Notes under the pieces: generated by a model
What the model was told of the DNA's origin: nothing
The model's database searches: none
Seen by the model: the letters and a program-made list of their open reading frames with translations, nothing else
Shown: positions 8,878-17,126 of the stretch, piece after piece
Position numbering within the stretch: the first letter of the stretch is position 1
How the letters are laid out: each line of letters opens with the position of its first letter
Assembly: GCA_049965775.1 (NCBI GenBank)
Contig: JBMFVX010000036.1
Coordinates: 1 to 24,316 of the forward strand
Direction of reading: 5' to 3'
DNA length: 24,316 nucleotides
Origin: JABEVB01 sp049965775
GTDB taxonomy: Bacteria; Planctomycetota; Phycisphaerae; WQYP01
Position numbers and translations under genes: made by a program

Positions 8878-10312
8878 CAGTCCAATGCAAGAGGCCGGCA
8901 GTTCGGCAGGTGCTCCGGCTGATGATCTTCACATGGTTTTTGTGCTTCTTATTTCAATCACCGCGGCCATGGGTGGCCTGCTGTTTGGCTACGATTGGGT
9001 GGTTATTGGCGGCGCTAAAGATTATTTGTTTGCCCACTTTCATGTAACGGGTGTTGACCAACAAGGCTGGCTTACCAGCTGCGCCCTCGTGGGTGCGCTG
9101 CTCGGGTCAATTTGTTCGGCGGGTTTAAGCGATCGCTTCGGCCGTAAACTCATGCTGCTTGTTTCTGCAGCCGTGTTTTTGGTGTCGTCCATTTTTACCG
9201 GATTAGCCGGGTCAATCGCGGCTTTTACTCTATGGCGGGTCGCCGGCGGCTTGGCCATTGGATTAGCATCCAACATTTCTCCTATGTATATTGCCGAAAT
9301 AAGCCCCGCACGGTGGCGTGGCAGGCTCGTTGCGCTTAATCAATTGACCATCGTCATTGGAGTACTCGCCGCTCAAATTACCGACTGGCTTATTACCCGC
9401 CATGTACCAGCAAACGCCACAACGGCCTCGCTCGCTGGCTCCTGGTACGATTTATGGGCATGGAGATGGATGTTTATCGCGGTGGCGTGTCCATCGGCCC
9501 TTTTTTTCATCTGTTCTCTTTTTGTTCCTGAAAGCCCGCGCTGGCTCATAAAGGAGGGGCGACTGCAGAAGGCGCACAAGGTGCTCTCGGCCATTGGCGG
9601 AGAGACGTTCGCCCGCTCGGCAGGCCAGAGCATTCAGGAAAGCATCGGAAGCGAATCGTTGGTGAAAGTGCAATGGAAGGAACTGTTGCACCGCGGGGTA
9701 CCGGCGCTTCTGGTTATCGGCGTCGTGTTAGCAGTGCTACAGCAGTGGAGCGGGATCAACGTCATTTTTAATTATGCCACCGATATCTACCGCCGAGCAG
9801 GCTATACACTCAATCAGCAGATGTTTAACATTGTAATCACCGGCGTGATCAATCTCGTCTTCACGTTCGTTGCATTATTTACGGTAGATCGCATCGGTCG
9901 CCGAACATTGATGCTGATTGGCTGCTGCGGAATAGGACTGTCGCATCTTGCGGTGGGCTGGGCATTTTACGCGCACCTGCATGGTCCTGTTGTTTTGGCG
10001 TTTACTCTGGCGACGATTGCATTCTACGCCATGTCGCTGGCGCCGGTTACCTGGGTACTTATCTCCGAGATATTTCCCAATCGTGTCCGCGGTGCGGCCG
10101 TTGCCATCTCCGTATCCGCATTGTGGATTGCCTGCTTCGCCCTTACATACAGTTTTCAACCGCTGACCGCAGCGCTGGGTATCGCCGGCACCTTCTGGCT
10201 TTATTCGGGCATCTGCCTGGCGGGATGCATATTTGTATTCTTCAGCGTTAAAGAAACCAAAGGTCAAAGCCTCGAAGAACTGGAGCAATCGCTGCATGCG
10301 GGACGACAATAA
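8870..10312 (+). CDS. Sugar porter family MFS transporter (sugar:H+ symporter)
   Basis: A 480-residue inner-membrane transporter with the hallmarks of the sugar porter family (XylE/GLUT-like). These are GGLLFGYD at 35-42, DRFGRK at 88-93, an R-x-x-x-G pattern near WRVAGGLAIG, PESPRWL at 220-226, QQWSGIN at 291-297 (the sugar-binding QQ motif), DRIGRR at 340-345 and a C-terminal VKETKGQSLEELE in place of the usual PETKG signature. Twelve hydrophobic helices can be followed. It most likely imports a mono- or disaccharide with protons. Its ATG lies inside the last codons of the DUF5107 gene (8-base overlap, AGAGG about 7 bases upstream), so the two are translationally coupled. The substrate cannot be read from the sequence. 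Confidence 0.92.
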   Translation: MHNSPMQEAGSSAGAPADDLHMVFVLLISITAAMGGLLFGYDWVVIGGAKDYLFAHFHVTGVDQQGWLTSCALVGALLGSICSAGLSDRFGRKLMLLVSAAVFLVSSIFTGLAGSIAAFTLWRVAGGLAIGLASNISPMYIAEISPARWRGRLVALNQLTIVIGVLAAQITDWLITRHVPANATTASLAGSWYDLWAWRWMFIAVACPSALFFICSLFVPESPRWLIKEGRLQKAHKVLSAIGGETFARSAGQSIQESIGSESLVKVQWKELLHRGVPALLVIGVVLAVLQQWSGINVIFNYATDIYRRAGYTLNQQMFNIVITGVINLVFTFVALFTVDRIGRRTLMLIGCCGIGLSHLAVGWAFYAHLHGPVVLAFTLATIAFYAMSLAPVTWVLISEIFPNRVRGAAVAISVSALWIACFALTYSFQPLTAALGIAGTFWLYSGICLAGCIFVFFSVKETKGQSLEELEQSLHAGRQ

Positions 10313-10332
10313 TATCAGGGCTTTTGTCCCGC
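10298..10332 (+). terminator. Possible terminator hairpin between convergent genes
   Basis: Inverted repeat GCGGGAC (10298-10304) / GTCCCGC (10326-10332) with a 21-base loop. The left arm lies in the last codons of the sugar porter. There is no T-run after it, so rho-independent termination is uncertain. It sits between two convergent genes, where a bidirectional terminator is expected. Confidence 0.3.
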
Positions 10333-10388
10333 GACCGTGACAATCAACCTGTGGCCTGCATACGCTGCACTCGCATAAAAGCAATGCG

Positions 10389-10904
10389 TCACGCTTCGAT
10401 CGCAGCCTCGCAGGCCGTTTGGGGTATTTCTCCGGCTTGCAGCAGGTATTCGGTAATGGTTCGAGCTTCAATTTCAAAAGGGGACTCGTCGTGACCATAC
10501 TCAAGACAGTTGGCCACATATTGTCGGATGAACTCGCGCAGGCTGCCCATGCGCTCAAATTGCATCACATGCACCAGTTCATGGGCAAGCCAATATTCAA
10601 TATTGTCCACATCGCGCCGCACGCAGATGCCATAGCCCAGCATCACGCTCTCCGTCGCGGGCGTAAGCACATGACCATGACGCGCGAGCATATCCAATTC
10701 GGCTGACGGCCGCGGCAGCACTTCGACCACTTGATAGCGCACCTGGTCGGGCCGGGCCACGCCGATTCTCCTGGCCAAAGCCAACTGCGTGTCGTTAAGG
10801 GAACGACCACGCCTTATAATCTCCTCGCCGGTGCGGCCAGCCCAATTTGTTGCCGGCGAAAGCACAATCGGCAGCATGTGCTGCAGAACCCCTACACTGA
10901 TCAT
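10389..10904 (-). CDS. Small HExxH putative zinc metalloprotease-like protein
   Basis: A 171-residue protein with the zinc-peptidase motif HELVH (residues 108-112) in the context AHELVHVMQFERMG. A candidate third ligand lies in PFEIEAR (Glu144 or Glu146), about 32 residues downstream. Conserved-looking blocks before it are RRGRSLNDTQLALARRIGV and MLGYGICVRRDVD. I recall similar short proteins from proteobacteria with an RHGR-L-x-x-x-ELALAR-x-GV block and HELxHVxQ, annotated only as hypothetical or membrane proteins. The N-terminus (MISVGVLQHMLPIVL) is hydrophobic and may be a membrane anchor. The start is fixed by GGGAGG 5 bases before the ATG at 10904; longer in-frame starts up to 10973 lack such a site. 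The substrate is unknown. The gene is convergent with the sugar porter. Confidence 0.65.
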   Translation of the reverse strand: MISVGVLQHMLPIVLSPATNWAGRTGEEIIRRGRSLNDTQLALARRIGVARPDQVRYQVVEVLPRPSAELDMLARHGHVLTPATESVMLGYGICVRRDVDNIEYWLAHELVHVMQFERMGSLREFIRQYVANCLEYGHDESPFEIEARTITEYLLQAGEIPQTACEAAIEA

Positions 10905-10909
10905 AATTG

Positions 10910-10915
10910 CCTCCC
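10910..10915 (-). promoter_or_regulatory. Strong ribosome binding site of the HExxH protein
   Basis: GGGAGG on the minus strand, 5 bases before the ATG at 10904. It decides the start against the longer reading to 10973. Confidence 0.7.
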
Positions 10916-11142
10916 GATGCTTGGCATGCATGGCCGGATGCCATATATGTTTTCGGCATGAAGAGCAAATCATGATTCATCAGAATTAATTCTCCGGGTT
11001 ATCGGGTGCATGGGCCTGCCCCTCCGTGAAGATATAGGCCGGTAATCTTCAGGCCCGGCTGTACTGAAAGCATCATCCATTGGCCCGCGATCAAACGCCG
11101 CGATGCCAGAAAGTCGCCCCGGTAAAATCGGCCCCAGTACGG

Positions 11143-12186
11143 TTAGCGCAGACAAAGTTGAATCAGATAATCGGCATGGCTCGTTACCCATGCAACTTTG
11201 CGCTCGATCATCTTCAAAAATCCGACGCCCTCGATGCGGCCAAACGACCCTGTAGCCGCGATATGAAATGCGCTCTCCGCCACCATCGCTTCAATCATGA
11301 GCCATGGAATGGCCTTGACCTCGGCTTCACTGATAACGTCAACGGCATCGTATCCACGTATGAATTGGGTAAAGCGAGCTTCATCCACATGATCGGGCCA
11401 TTGGGAGGGGTCATCTCCGCCGCCTAGAATTGAAAATTGCAACACTCCGTTGGCTAGATCAATAATGCGCTGCTGCAGTCGCGCCGCGTCGTAATCTATC
11501 ACTGCCACAACCCGCTTATTGCGAAACAGCATATTGCCCGGATGCCAATCGCAGTGAACAATTTGCAGCGGCCAGTTCAAGATGCCCATTTTGTTGGTTT
11601 TATCGGCCGCTTGCACATAAGCCTCGCGCAACGCGTATAGCGTATTTGATACGTCCTTTACATCCACGGGCTTCTGCTTCTCGGTGCGAACCACGGTATC
11701 CGGGATTTGGTCAAGGCTGGTGCCGATGCCGCGATTATAGTGGTAACTTCCGGTAGCCGGTTCAAATTCCGGTGTGTAGTCGCGCAGCAGCTTATGGTAA
11801 AGTGCCAAAATGCGGCCTGAGTCGAGTGTGGATTCCAGAGAATTGTCGTAACCTGTGCCGCGGATGTATTCAAACAACTCATAGATGCCCCCAAAAAGTT
11901 GCAGCATGGAATTGTTTTCTTTGCGGGTTCCTATGAGATGCGGCAGTGGAAACTGCTTTTCGGCAAGGTAGAGCTGAATGGCATGACAAAAGGCGGTCTT
12001 GAACGGGTCATCCTTGCCTTTGGCTCGCCGCTTGAGCAAAAACTCGCCTTTTTCGGTGCGCAGCAGCAACTTGGGGGCCTTCCGCGAGCCTCGCGGAAAC
12101 TCCTTAATCGTTTCAATCACGCCAATGTCAAAATGACTCAGCACGATCGCCAGTTCATCAGGGGTGAATTTTTCGCGGTCGCTCAT
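11143..12186 (-). CDS. Aminoglycoside phosphotransferase (APH)-fold kinase
   Basis: A 347-residue soluble kinase-like protein of the APH/choline kinase/homoserine kinase-like fold. The catalytic loop is HCDWHPGNMLF (His211, Asp213, Asn218), followed by the metal-binding VIDYDAA (Asp231, with Asp233). The N-lobe carries LLLRTEKGEFLLKRRAKG, where a lysine in FLLKRR would take the ATP-binding role. Members phosphorylate small hydroxylated substrates (homoserine, choline, sugars or amino alcohols, fructosamines, antibiotics). Nothing here points to resistance, and a metabolic or spore-coat-like (CotS/YutH type) role is equally possible. AGGGG lies just before the ATG, and a clear promoter lies at 12241-12268, so it appears to be an independent unit. 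The substrate is not identifiable from sequence. Confidence 0.8.
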   Translation of the reverse strand: MSDREKFTPDELAIVLSHFDIGVIETIKEFPRGSRKAPKLLLRTEKGEFLLKRRAKGKDDPFKTAFCHAIQLYLAEKQFPLPHLIGTRKENNSMLQLFGGIYELFEYIRGTGYDNSLESTLDSGRILALYHKLLRDYTPEFEPATGSYHYNRGIGTSLDQIPDTVVRTEKQKPVDVKDVSNTLYALREAYVQAADKTNKMGILNWPLQIVHCDWHPGNMLFRNKRVVAVIDYDAARLQQRIIDLANGVLQFSILGGGDDPSQWPDHVDEARFTQFIRGYDAVDVISEAEVKAIPWLMIEAMVAESAFHIAATGSFGRIEGVGFLKMIERKVAWVTSHADYLIQLCLR

Positions 12187-12240
12187 AAGCCCCTAACCAG
12201 TGCCAAACACATCTCACTGCCCACAGGCTACGCTCCTGCA

Positions 12241-12268
12241 ATAGTATGCAGCTTTTTGCAACTGTCAA
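12241..12268 (-). promoter_or_regulatory. Sigma70-type promoter of the APH-fold kinase
   Basis: Reading the minus strand: -35 TTGACA (12268-12263, perfect consensus), 16-base spacer, -10 TACTAT (12246-12241, four of six). It would start transcription near 12234, leaving a leader of about 48 bases to the ATG at 12186. Confidence 0.6.
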
Positions 12269-12330
12269 TCATTACCTAGCGCTTATGCCAAACCCACCCT
12301 TGCACACCCCTCCGTCACTGTCGCTGGTTA

Positions 12331-14958
12331 TCAACACCTGCCAGAGGCGAGCAATGCCCGACCCGCAACGACAGAAGCCCGTGCGGCCGGCCAGAGTGCT
12401 GCACCCAGGGCCAAAGCCAATGTCAGCACCACCGGAAAAACCAGGCCCTGCCAATTAATCACAAACTCAGACGCAAACCCCGCGAGCAGGCGGTCTATGT
12501 TCGTTGCCATCCATGCAAAGTACAAGCCCTGCACCACGCCCAATCCGCACGCCACCAGGGCCGCAAGGCTCGTTTCCGCCAGCACCAGGCGAACCAACTG
12601 TCCGCGCCCGGCCCCACAGGCCCGCAGTACGCCAAACTCATAGCGACGATGGCGAACCGATGCCCCCATCATCGCCGCAACGCCCACGCTTGCAACAACC
12701 AGTACAACCATTGCTATCAAGCTTAAAGCGCCCAACACGCGGCGCACCAGGTGGTCCAGATTTCGCTTCATCTGCTTAATGGAGGTACCATGCAGTCCCC
12801 CGGTGCCGGCCGCGAACAGCGACCCCAAAAAGCTCGCGGGACGCCCTGACATATATTTCTTTGCCGCCTCCATGACGGGCATGCCGCGAGCCCCCGGCTT
12901 GAGTGAAATCATAACGGTGTTAAAACCTGTAATGCCAAAATAACGTCGTGCATCCGCCGCTGTGCCTACCAAAGACATTCGAGCCACCTGCCCAAACAGC
13001 CGGCTGGAGCCAAAATAGTTCTTTAAAATGTTAAGCCCCGGCGAATTGGCAACGCCGGCAACCTTAAAAGGCACCGCTCCCACCGGCGAGTCAATGATGA
13101 TGCGTCTCCCCGTTGAAAGTCCCACCGCATGCTGCGCCTGCGATGCCACAATAACCGCTCGTCCCTTCATCAATGCGGCAAATGCCTGCTTTTCATCGCC
13201 TTGCCTGAACTGCAGCGAAATCATTCGCTCAAAACTTTTTGGCTGTATTACAACAAACAGCATATTCCGCTGCCTGCCGCCAGAAGGCTTTGCCTTTACA
13301 AAAAACGCAGTGATCGCCGTGCTGTCTTTTATGCCCGGCACAGCGCGCGGCAACGTTTTGAGCCGATTCGAGGGCAATGGCGCAAACGGACTGAATACAT
13401 ATACATCCGGAAGCCCCGCCGGAAACTCCCATGATTGAAGCAAACCTGCCGCGCGACTCTCAACCGAAATGAAAAATGTAATTCCCACCAAAAGAGAGGC
13501 CACCATTGCGCCCATCCGCCACGGACTGCGCGACCAGGCCCCCGAAAGCAACTCGCGTCGCAGGCCCCATATAAAAGCCAAGCCCCAAGCCGCCGGCCGC
13601 TCCAACAATACCACCACCAGCGGCGCAATCAACGCCACGCCAATAAACACCGCCGGATTTCCCACCAGCGCATAAAGTCGAAAACGCCAAACCGGACTCG
13701 GCACCTGCCACAACACCACTTGCAGTGTGATCAGCAGCACCCCCACCACCGCAACCAGAATAACCCGTTTAATTGAAGAGGCTTGAGCCACGCTCGCCAC
13801 TGCTCTAAGCGGCTGCACCCGCACCGCCAGCCACATAGGCAGCAATGCACCAAAAGCGGTCGCCAGCAGCCCAGTCAGTACCGCGGCAACCGGAATAACA
13901 TGTCCCACCCGATATACGCCCAATACCGATGCATAGTGCCGCACCAGCAACCACGAGCCAACCCAGCCCACCAGCATGCCGGCCGCGGTGCCAATAACTC
14001 CCGCCAGCAGCGCTTCCACCAGCACCATTTGAGCCAGTTGCCCGCGGCTGGCCCCCAAACAGCGTAAGTGCCCAAAGTGACGAACCCGTTCCTGCAACCC
14101 AACGGCCATAATGCCGCATATCAGCACCGCGCCGCAAAGACCGCTTAACAGCGCACCCAAAAGCAGCACGCGATTAAACACGCCGCCGATTTTCTTGAAT
14201 GCGGCCCGGGCCGTGCCAGCTATTGCAACATGCGCGGCCGGCCCAAGCGACTTGCCGATCGTCGCAGCCCACTGTTTGGATGCCAGACCGGCACGCAATT
14301 TTATGTCAATGCTTGTCACGCCTCCTGGCCCGGCACACACTTTGGTCAGCACATGCCGGTCGAGGTAGCAAGTCGGCGGTTTTAGAAATCGCTGCACGGG
14401 CGTTTCTGTGACAATGCCGCAGACTCTAAGTTTTAGGAATTTTCCGGGGTGTATGGCGATGGCGGCTTGTTCACCTTCGTGCAATTTAAAACGGCTCGCC
14501 AGCCGACTATCAACGATAATATCATCAGGCCCATGGAGGCGTTGCCCGGCCACGAAAGTCATTGGATGAAAGTCGCCGTCAAGCTTCGGCGAAATTCCCA
14601 CCGCCCGCACCAAATTCGCTGCGCCTGCCACCTGAAGCAGTACATGCCCCGACTGCCGTGCGGCGGCCATCCGCACCTGCGGAATCGCCCGCACCCGCCT
14701 CAGCATGCCCGCCGGTAAAAATCCACCTTCTGCAGCGGCGAAGCCGGCTCGCTGCACGGCGGGTTCCACACGCAGATCAGCCGAGCCCAGCATGGCTGTG
14801 AGGCCGCCTTCCAATGAAGCCTTACCCGAATTCAATCCCGCCCCGCCGGCAAACACCAGCGCAACGCCTGCCATAATTACAATCGCGGTCAATAGCGGCC
14901 GCAGCGGCCTATACTGCCAATGACTGATAGCGAGCCGCCAGCCTGCCGGCATCATCAT
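12331..14958 (-). CDS. ABC transporter permease, FtsX/MacB type with two FtsX domains
   Basis: An 875-residue inner-membrane permease of the FtsX-like (MacB/LolC-E, type VII ABC) superfamily. It has an N-terminal helix (LTAIVIMAGVALVFAGG at about 22-38), a large periplasmic MacB-PCD-like region, then three helices in the first FtsX domain (GALLSGLCGAVLICGIMAV, MVLVEALLAGVIGTAAGMLV and the next). Further central helices (VILVAVVGVLLITLQVVL, VFIGVALIAPLVVVLL) precede a fresh helix (MVASLLVGITFFI), a second periplasmic domain, and a C-terminal FtsX domain of three helices (LSLIAMVVLVVASVGV, LAETSLAALVACGLGVV, VFPVVLTLALALGAALW). These systems are mechanotransmitters or extract lipoproteins rather than classical importers. 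It pairs with the ATPase gene, overlapping its 3' end by 50 bases. Three consecutive ATG codons (14958-14950) follow a GGAG. The open frame extends upstream to 15042, but that region is the ATPase reading frame. Confidence 0.88.
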   Translation of the reverse strand: MMMPAGWRLAISHWQYRPLRPLLTAIVIMAGVALVFAGGAGLNSGKASLEGGLTAMLGSADLRVEPAVQRAGFAAAEGGFLPAGMLRRVRAIPQVRMAAARQSGHVLLQVAGAANLVRAVGISPKLDGDFHPMTFVAGQRLHGPDDIIVDSRLASRFKLHEGEQAAIAIHPGKFLKLRVCGIVTETPVQRFLKPPTCYLDRHVLTKVCAGPGGVTSIDIKLRAGLASKQWAATIGKSLGPAAHVAIAGTARAAFKKIGGVFNRVLLLGALLSGLCGAVLICGIMAVGLQERVRHFGHLRCLGASRGQLAQMVLVEALLAGVIGTAAGMLVGWVGSWLLVRHYASVLGVYRVGHVIPVAAVLTGLLATAFGALLPMWLAVRVQPLRAVASVAQASSIKRVILVAVVGVLLITLQVVLWQVPSPVWRFRLYALVGNPAVFIGVALIAPLVVVLLERPAAWGLAFIWGLRRELLSGAWSRSPWRMGAMVASLLVGITFFISVESRAAGLLQSWEFPAGLPDVYVFSPFAPLPSNRLKTLPRAVPGIKDSTAITAFFVKAKPSGGRQRNMLFVVIQPKSFERMISLQFRQGDEKQAFAALMKGRAVIVASQAQHAVGLSTGRRIIIDSPVGAVPFKVAGVANSPGLNILKNYFGSSRLFGQVARMSLVGTAADARRYFGITGFNTVMISLKPGARGMPVMEAAKKYMSGRPASFLGSLFAAGTGGLHGTSIKQMKRNLDHLVRRVLGALSLIAMVVLVVASVGVAAMMGASVRHRRYEFGVLRACGAGRGQLVRLVLAETSLAALVACGLGVVQGLYFAWMATNIDRLLAGFASEFVINWQGLVFPVVLTLALALGAALWPAARASVVAGRALLASGRC

Positions 14959-15691
14959 TTTTCTCCACGGTAAACTCACCTGCAACGCAACCATCGCGCA
15001 GCACCACCACCCGCTGCGCCTGCAGCGCCGCAAATGGTTCATGCGTTACCAGCACCACTGTCGTTTCTATCGCCGAAAGCGTATCCCGCAGTGCCTGCCA
15101 GAATTGCCCCGCATTTAACGAATCGAGATTTCCCGTCGGTTCATCTGCCAGGAGCAGCGGCGGCCGCATCACCAGTGCGCGCGCAATGGCCACCCGTTGC
15201 TGTTCGCCTCCCGAGAGCGCATCGGGCCTGTGCTCAACCCGATGGCTTAACCGCAGCCGCTCCACCAGTTCCTGCATCCGCCGCCCGGCCGGAGCTTCGT
15301 CATCACCGGCCAATCGCACCGGCAGCATGATATTGTCTTTCACTGAAAGCGTCGGGATGAGGTTAAACTGCTGAAACACAATTCCCACGCCCCGCCGCCG
15401 AAATGTCGTCGCTTCACGCTCGCCAAGGCGTCCGATGTCCCGGCCGGCAACGCATAACCGTCCCGAATCGGGTTTGTCCAGCGCCGCGCACAAATGTAAA
15501 AAAGTAGACTTGCCCGATCCGCTAGCCCCCATAATCGCTACAAACTCGCCGGCCGCAATTCTAAGCGTCAACCCTTTGAGTGCCGCGACGTTTCGGGACC
15601 CTTGTTTGTATCGCTTGCCAACATCCTCCGCAATTACTGCATCGGAAGTTGCAGGCGCTGTTTCAATTACGCTGTTCCCAGGTTCCAACAT
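14909..15691 (-). CDS. ABC transporter ATP-binding protein, MacB/LolD family
   Basis: A 260-residue ATPase that would energise the FtsX-type permease encoded next. Motifs in order: VGKRYKQGSRNVAALKGLTL before the Walker A GASGSGKST; Q-loop VFQQFN; signature LSGGEQQRVAIARAL; Walker B LLLADEPTGNLDS; and the H-loop VLVTHE. The NLIPTLSVKDNIMLP block and the NLDS after Walker B are typical of the LolD/MacB/FtsE group. I chose the ATG at 15691 because AGGG lies 6 bases before it. An ATG at 15697 and longer forms up to 15784 are open, but the ATPase fold begins well after all of them. Together with 12331-14958 it forms a two-gene exporter or lipoprotein-handling system. There is no MacA-like adaptor gene in the window. 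Confidence 0.92.
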   Translation of the reverse strand: MLEPGNSVIETAPATSDAVIAEDVGKRYKQGSRNVAALKGLTLRIAAGEFVAIMGASGSGKSTFLHLCAALDKPDSGRLCVAGRDIGRLGEREATTFRRRGVGIVFQQFNLIPTLSVKDNIMLPVRLAGDDEAPAGRRMQELVERLRLSHRVEHRPDALSGGEQQRVAIARALVMRPPLLLADEPTGNLDSLNAGQFWQALRDTLSAIETTVVLVTHEPFAALQAQRVVVLRDGCVAGEFTVEKNDDAGRLAARYQSLAV

Positions 15692-15842
15692 CGTCATCCC
15701 TGCATCATAAACGAGTTGGCCTTGAATGTCCCAACGATGGTCCACCCATCGCAAACCCGCAACTTTCACTGGCACGGCAGCCAAGCCAACGTTACCATGC
15801 GACTTGGGATTTTACAGGCGTGCCATGAGGCGCAATACCCCC

Positions 15843-15846
15843 GGAG
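15843..15846 (+). promoter_or_regulatory. Ribosome binding site deciding the MFS start
   Basis: GGAG 5 bases before the ATG at 15852, favouring it over upstream in-frame starts at 15726 and 15825. Confidence 0.6.
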
Positions 15847-15851
15847 AACAA

Positions 15852-17042
15852 ATGGTCAACGACGCTTCCATGACTCAACCCGCCCCAAATGATCGCTGGC
15901 TCAGCGCCAATGTGCTGCTCATCAGTTTTTCCGCGTGCTTTGCTGACCTCGGATATCAGGCTGTTTTGGCGGTCTTTCCGCTTTTTTTGGTGAATCAGTT
16001 GGCGGCTCCGGCCTATATGTTCGGTATTGCCACGGCGATCAGCTATGGTCCCGGCGCGGCATTCGGCCTCATCGGTGGGCGCTTGGGCGATAAGTTTGGT
16101 CATAAGAAAATGGCTCTGACCGGCAACCTGCTGATCCCGCTTTTATCGCTTGCAGGGCTTGCCACCAGTGCCGCGGGCTGTATTGCGCTTTTCGCCGGCG
16201 GCTGGTGGGCGCGCAACTTTCGCTCGCCGCCGCGCCGCGCCATGCTTACCGAAGTAGTCTTGCCGGCCCATCGAGCCAAAGCCTTCGGATTCTTGCACGC
16301 ATTGGATATCGGCGGTGGATTTTTGGCGGCAACAGCCGCGCTATTGCTGCTGTTAGCGCATGTTGCGCTCTGGAAGATTTTTCTCTTTACCATTGTGCCA
16401 TTGCTTTGTTCGTCGCTGGTATTGTCGTTTGTGCGTGCCGGCCGCAAAGGCGCGGTTGTACCGCAGGCCGCAGGCGCCAAAACCGCTGCTGAAGAGCACA
16501 GCGATCGCAAACTGTATCGCCGTCTGCTTTGGGCCACTGGGTTGTACGGCTTTAGTTCATTTAGCTTTGGGTTTCCGATCATCACGGTAGATCAGGCAAC
16601 CCACAGCCCGGCGCTGGCGGTACTTTCTTATGTTGTTTTTTTTGGCATTTCGGCACTCGCAGGCCTGGCCACGGGACATTTAGCCGGCCGCGGCGTGCGA
16701 TTTCTGGCTATTGGTGGATATGCCATCGGGGCGATTGGCACCGCAGGAATGGGGCTGGTGGGACTGCTGCACTGGCCGCATGCACTGTATTACGTTTGTG
16801 TGTCACTTATGGGGCTGGCGCTGGGCGTTATTGAAACCCTTGAACCCGCCATTCTTTCCCGAATCGTTCCCAAGGGGTCAACCGGCGGCGGCATGGGGGC
16901 GCTGACCGCCACGCGAAGCCTCGGCCTGTTTGCCGCCAACATTGTTATGGGAGTGCTGTATCAGCATGGACCTATGTGGAGCTATGGCTACGCGGCAGTT
17001 TTGGCGTTCGCTGCGGCTATGGTGATGCTCGCCGCCGAGTGA
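15852..17042 (+). CDS. MFS transporter, 12 helices, MFS_1 efflux-like
   Basis: A 396-residue major facilitator protein of unknown substrate. It has the motif A block GGRLGDKFGHKK between helices 2 and 3. A GWWARNFRSPPRRAMLTEVV block leading into AFGFLHALDIGGG recalls the MFS_1 subgroup with R-x-x-R-x-P-x-R-x-A after helix 4. The central loop is short and charged (GAKTAAEEHSDRKLYRRLL). A Gly-rich loop (STGGGMGALTATRSLG) lies near helix 11. The start is fixed by GGAG 5 bases before the ATG at 15852. The frame is open back to 15726 but would overlap the divergent ABC ATPase leader. No neighbour indicates the transported compound. Confidence 0.85.
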   Translation: MVNDASMTQPAPNDRWLSANVLLISFSACFADLGYQAVLAVFPLFLVNQLAAPAYMFGIATAISYGPGAAFGLIGGRLGDKFGHKKMALTGNLLIPLLSLAGLATSAAGCIALFAGGWWARNFRSPPRRAMLTEVVLPAHRAKAFGFLHALDIGGGFLAATAALLLLLAHVALWKIFLFTIVPLLCSSLVLSFVRAGRKGAVVPQAAGAKTAAEEHSDRKLYRRLLWATGLYGFSSFSFGFPIITVDQATHSPALAVLSYVVFFGISALAGLATGHLAGRGVRFLAIGGYAIGAIGTAGMGLVGLLHWPHALYYVCVSLMGLALGVIETLEPAILSRIVPKGSTGGGMGALTATRSLGLFAANIVMGVLYQHGPMWSYGYAAVLAFAAAMVMLAAE

Positions 17043-17049
17043 CAGGCCG

Positions 17050-17080
17050 TCTTGGGTTAACTTCATCGCTTGGCCCAAGA
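17050..17080 (+). terminator. Probable terminator hairpin after the MFS gene
   Basis: Perfect 7-base arms TCTTGGG (17050-17056) and CCCAAGA (17074-17080) with a 17-base loop, followed by a T-rich TTGCTTTCTC. It begins 8 bases after the MFS stop and lies between two convergent genes, so it may serve both strands. A second CTTGG inside the loop can pair with the right arm instead. Confidence 0.45.
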
Positions 17081-17126
17081 TTGCTTTCTCACGGTTTACA
17101 ACGCCGCCCCAACCAACCCGGCAGTT

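Noticed and set aside
10982..10993. 12-base palindrome AGAATTAATTCT upstream of the HExxH gene
   Set aside because: AT-rich short palindromes arise easily by chance; no promoter element is aligned with it.
11028..11050. GAAGAT/ATCTTC inverted repeat downstream of the APH-fold gene
   Set aside because: Six-base arms without a T-run on either strand; too weak to call a terminator.
12504..14923. Many long plus-strand open frames opposite the FtsX-type permease
   Set aside because: They are rich in Pro, His and Arg, as expected for the antisense of a GC-rich membrane-protein gene; none has a domain or ribosome binding site.
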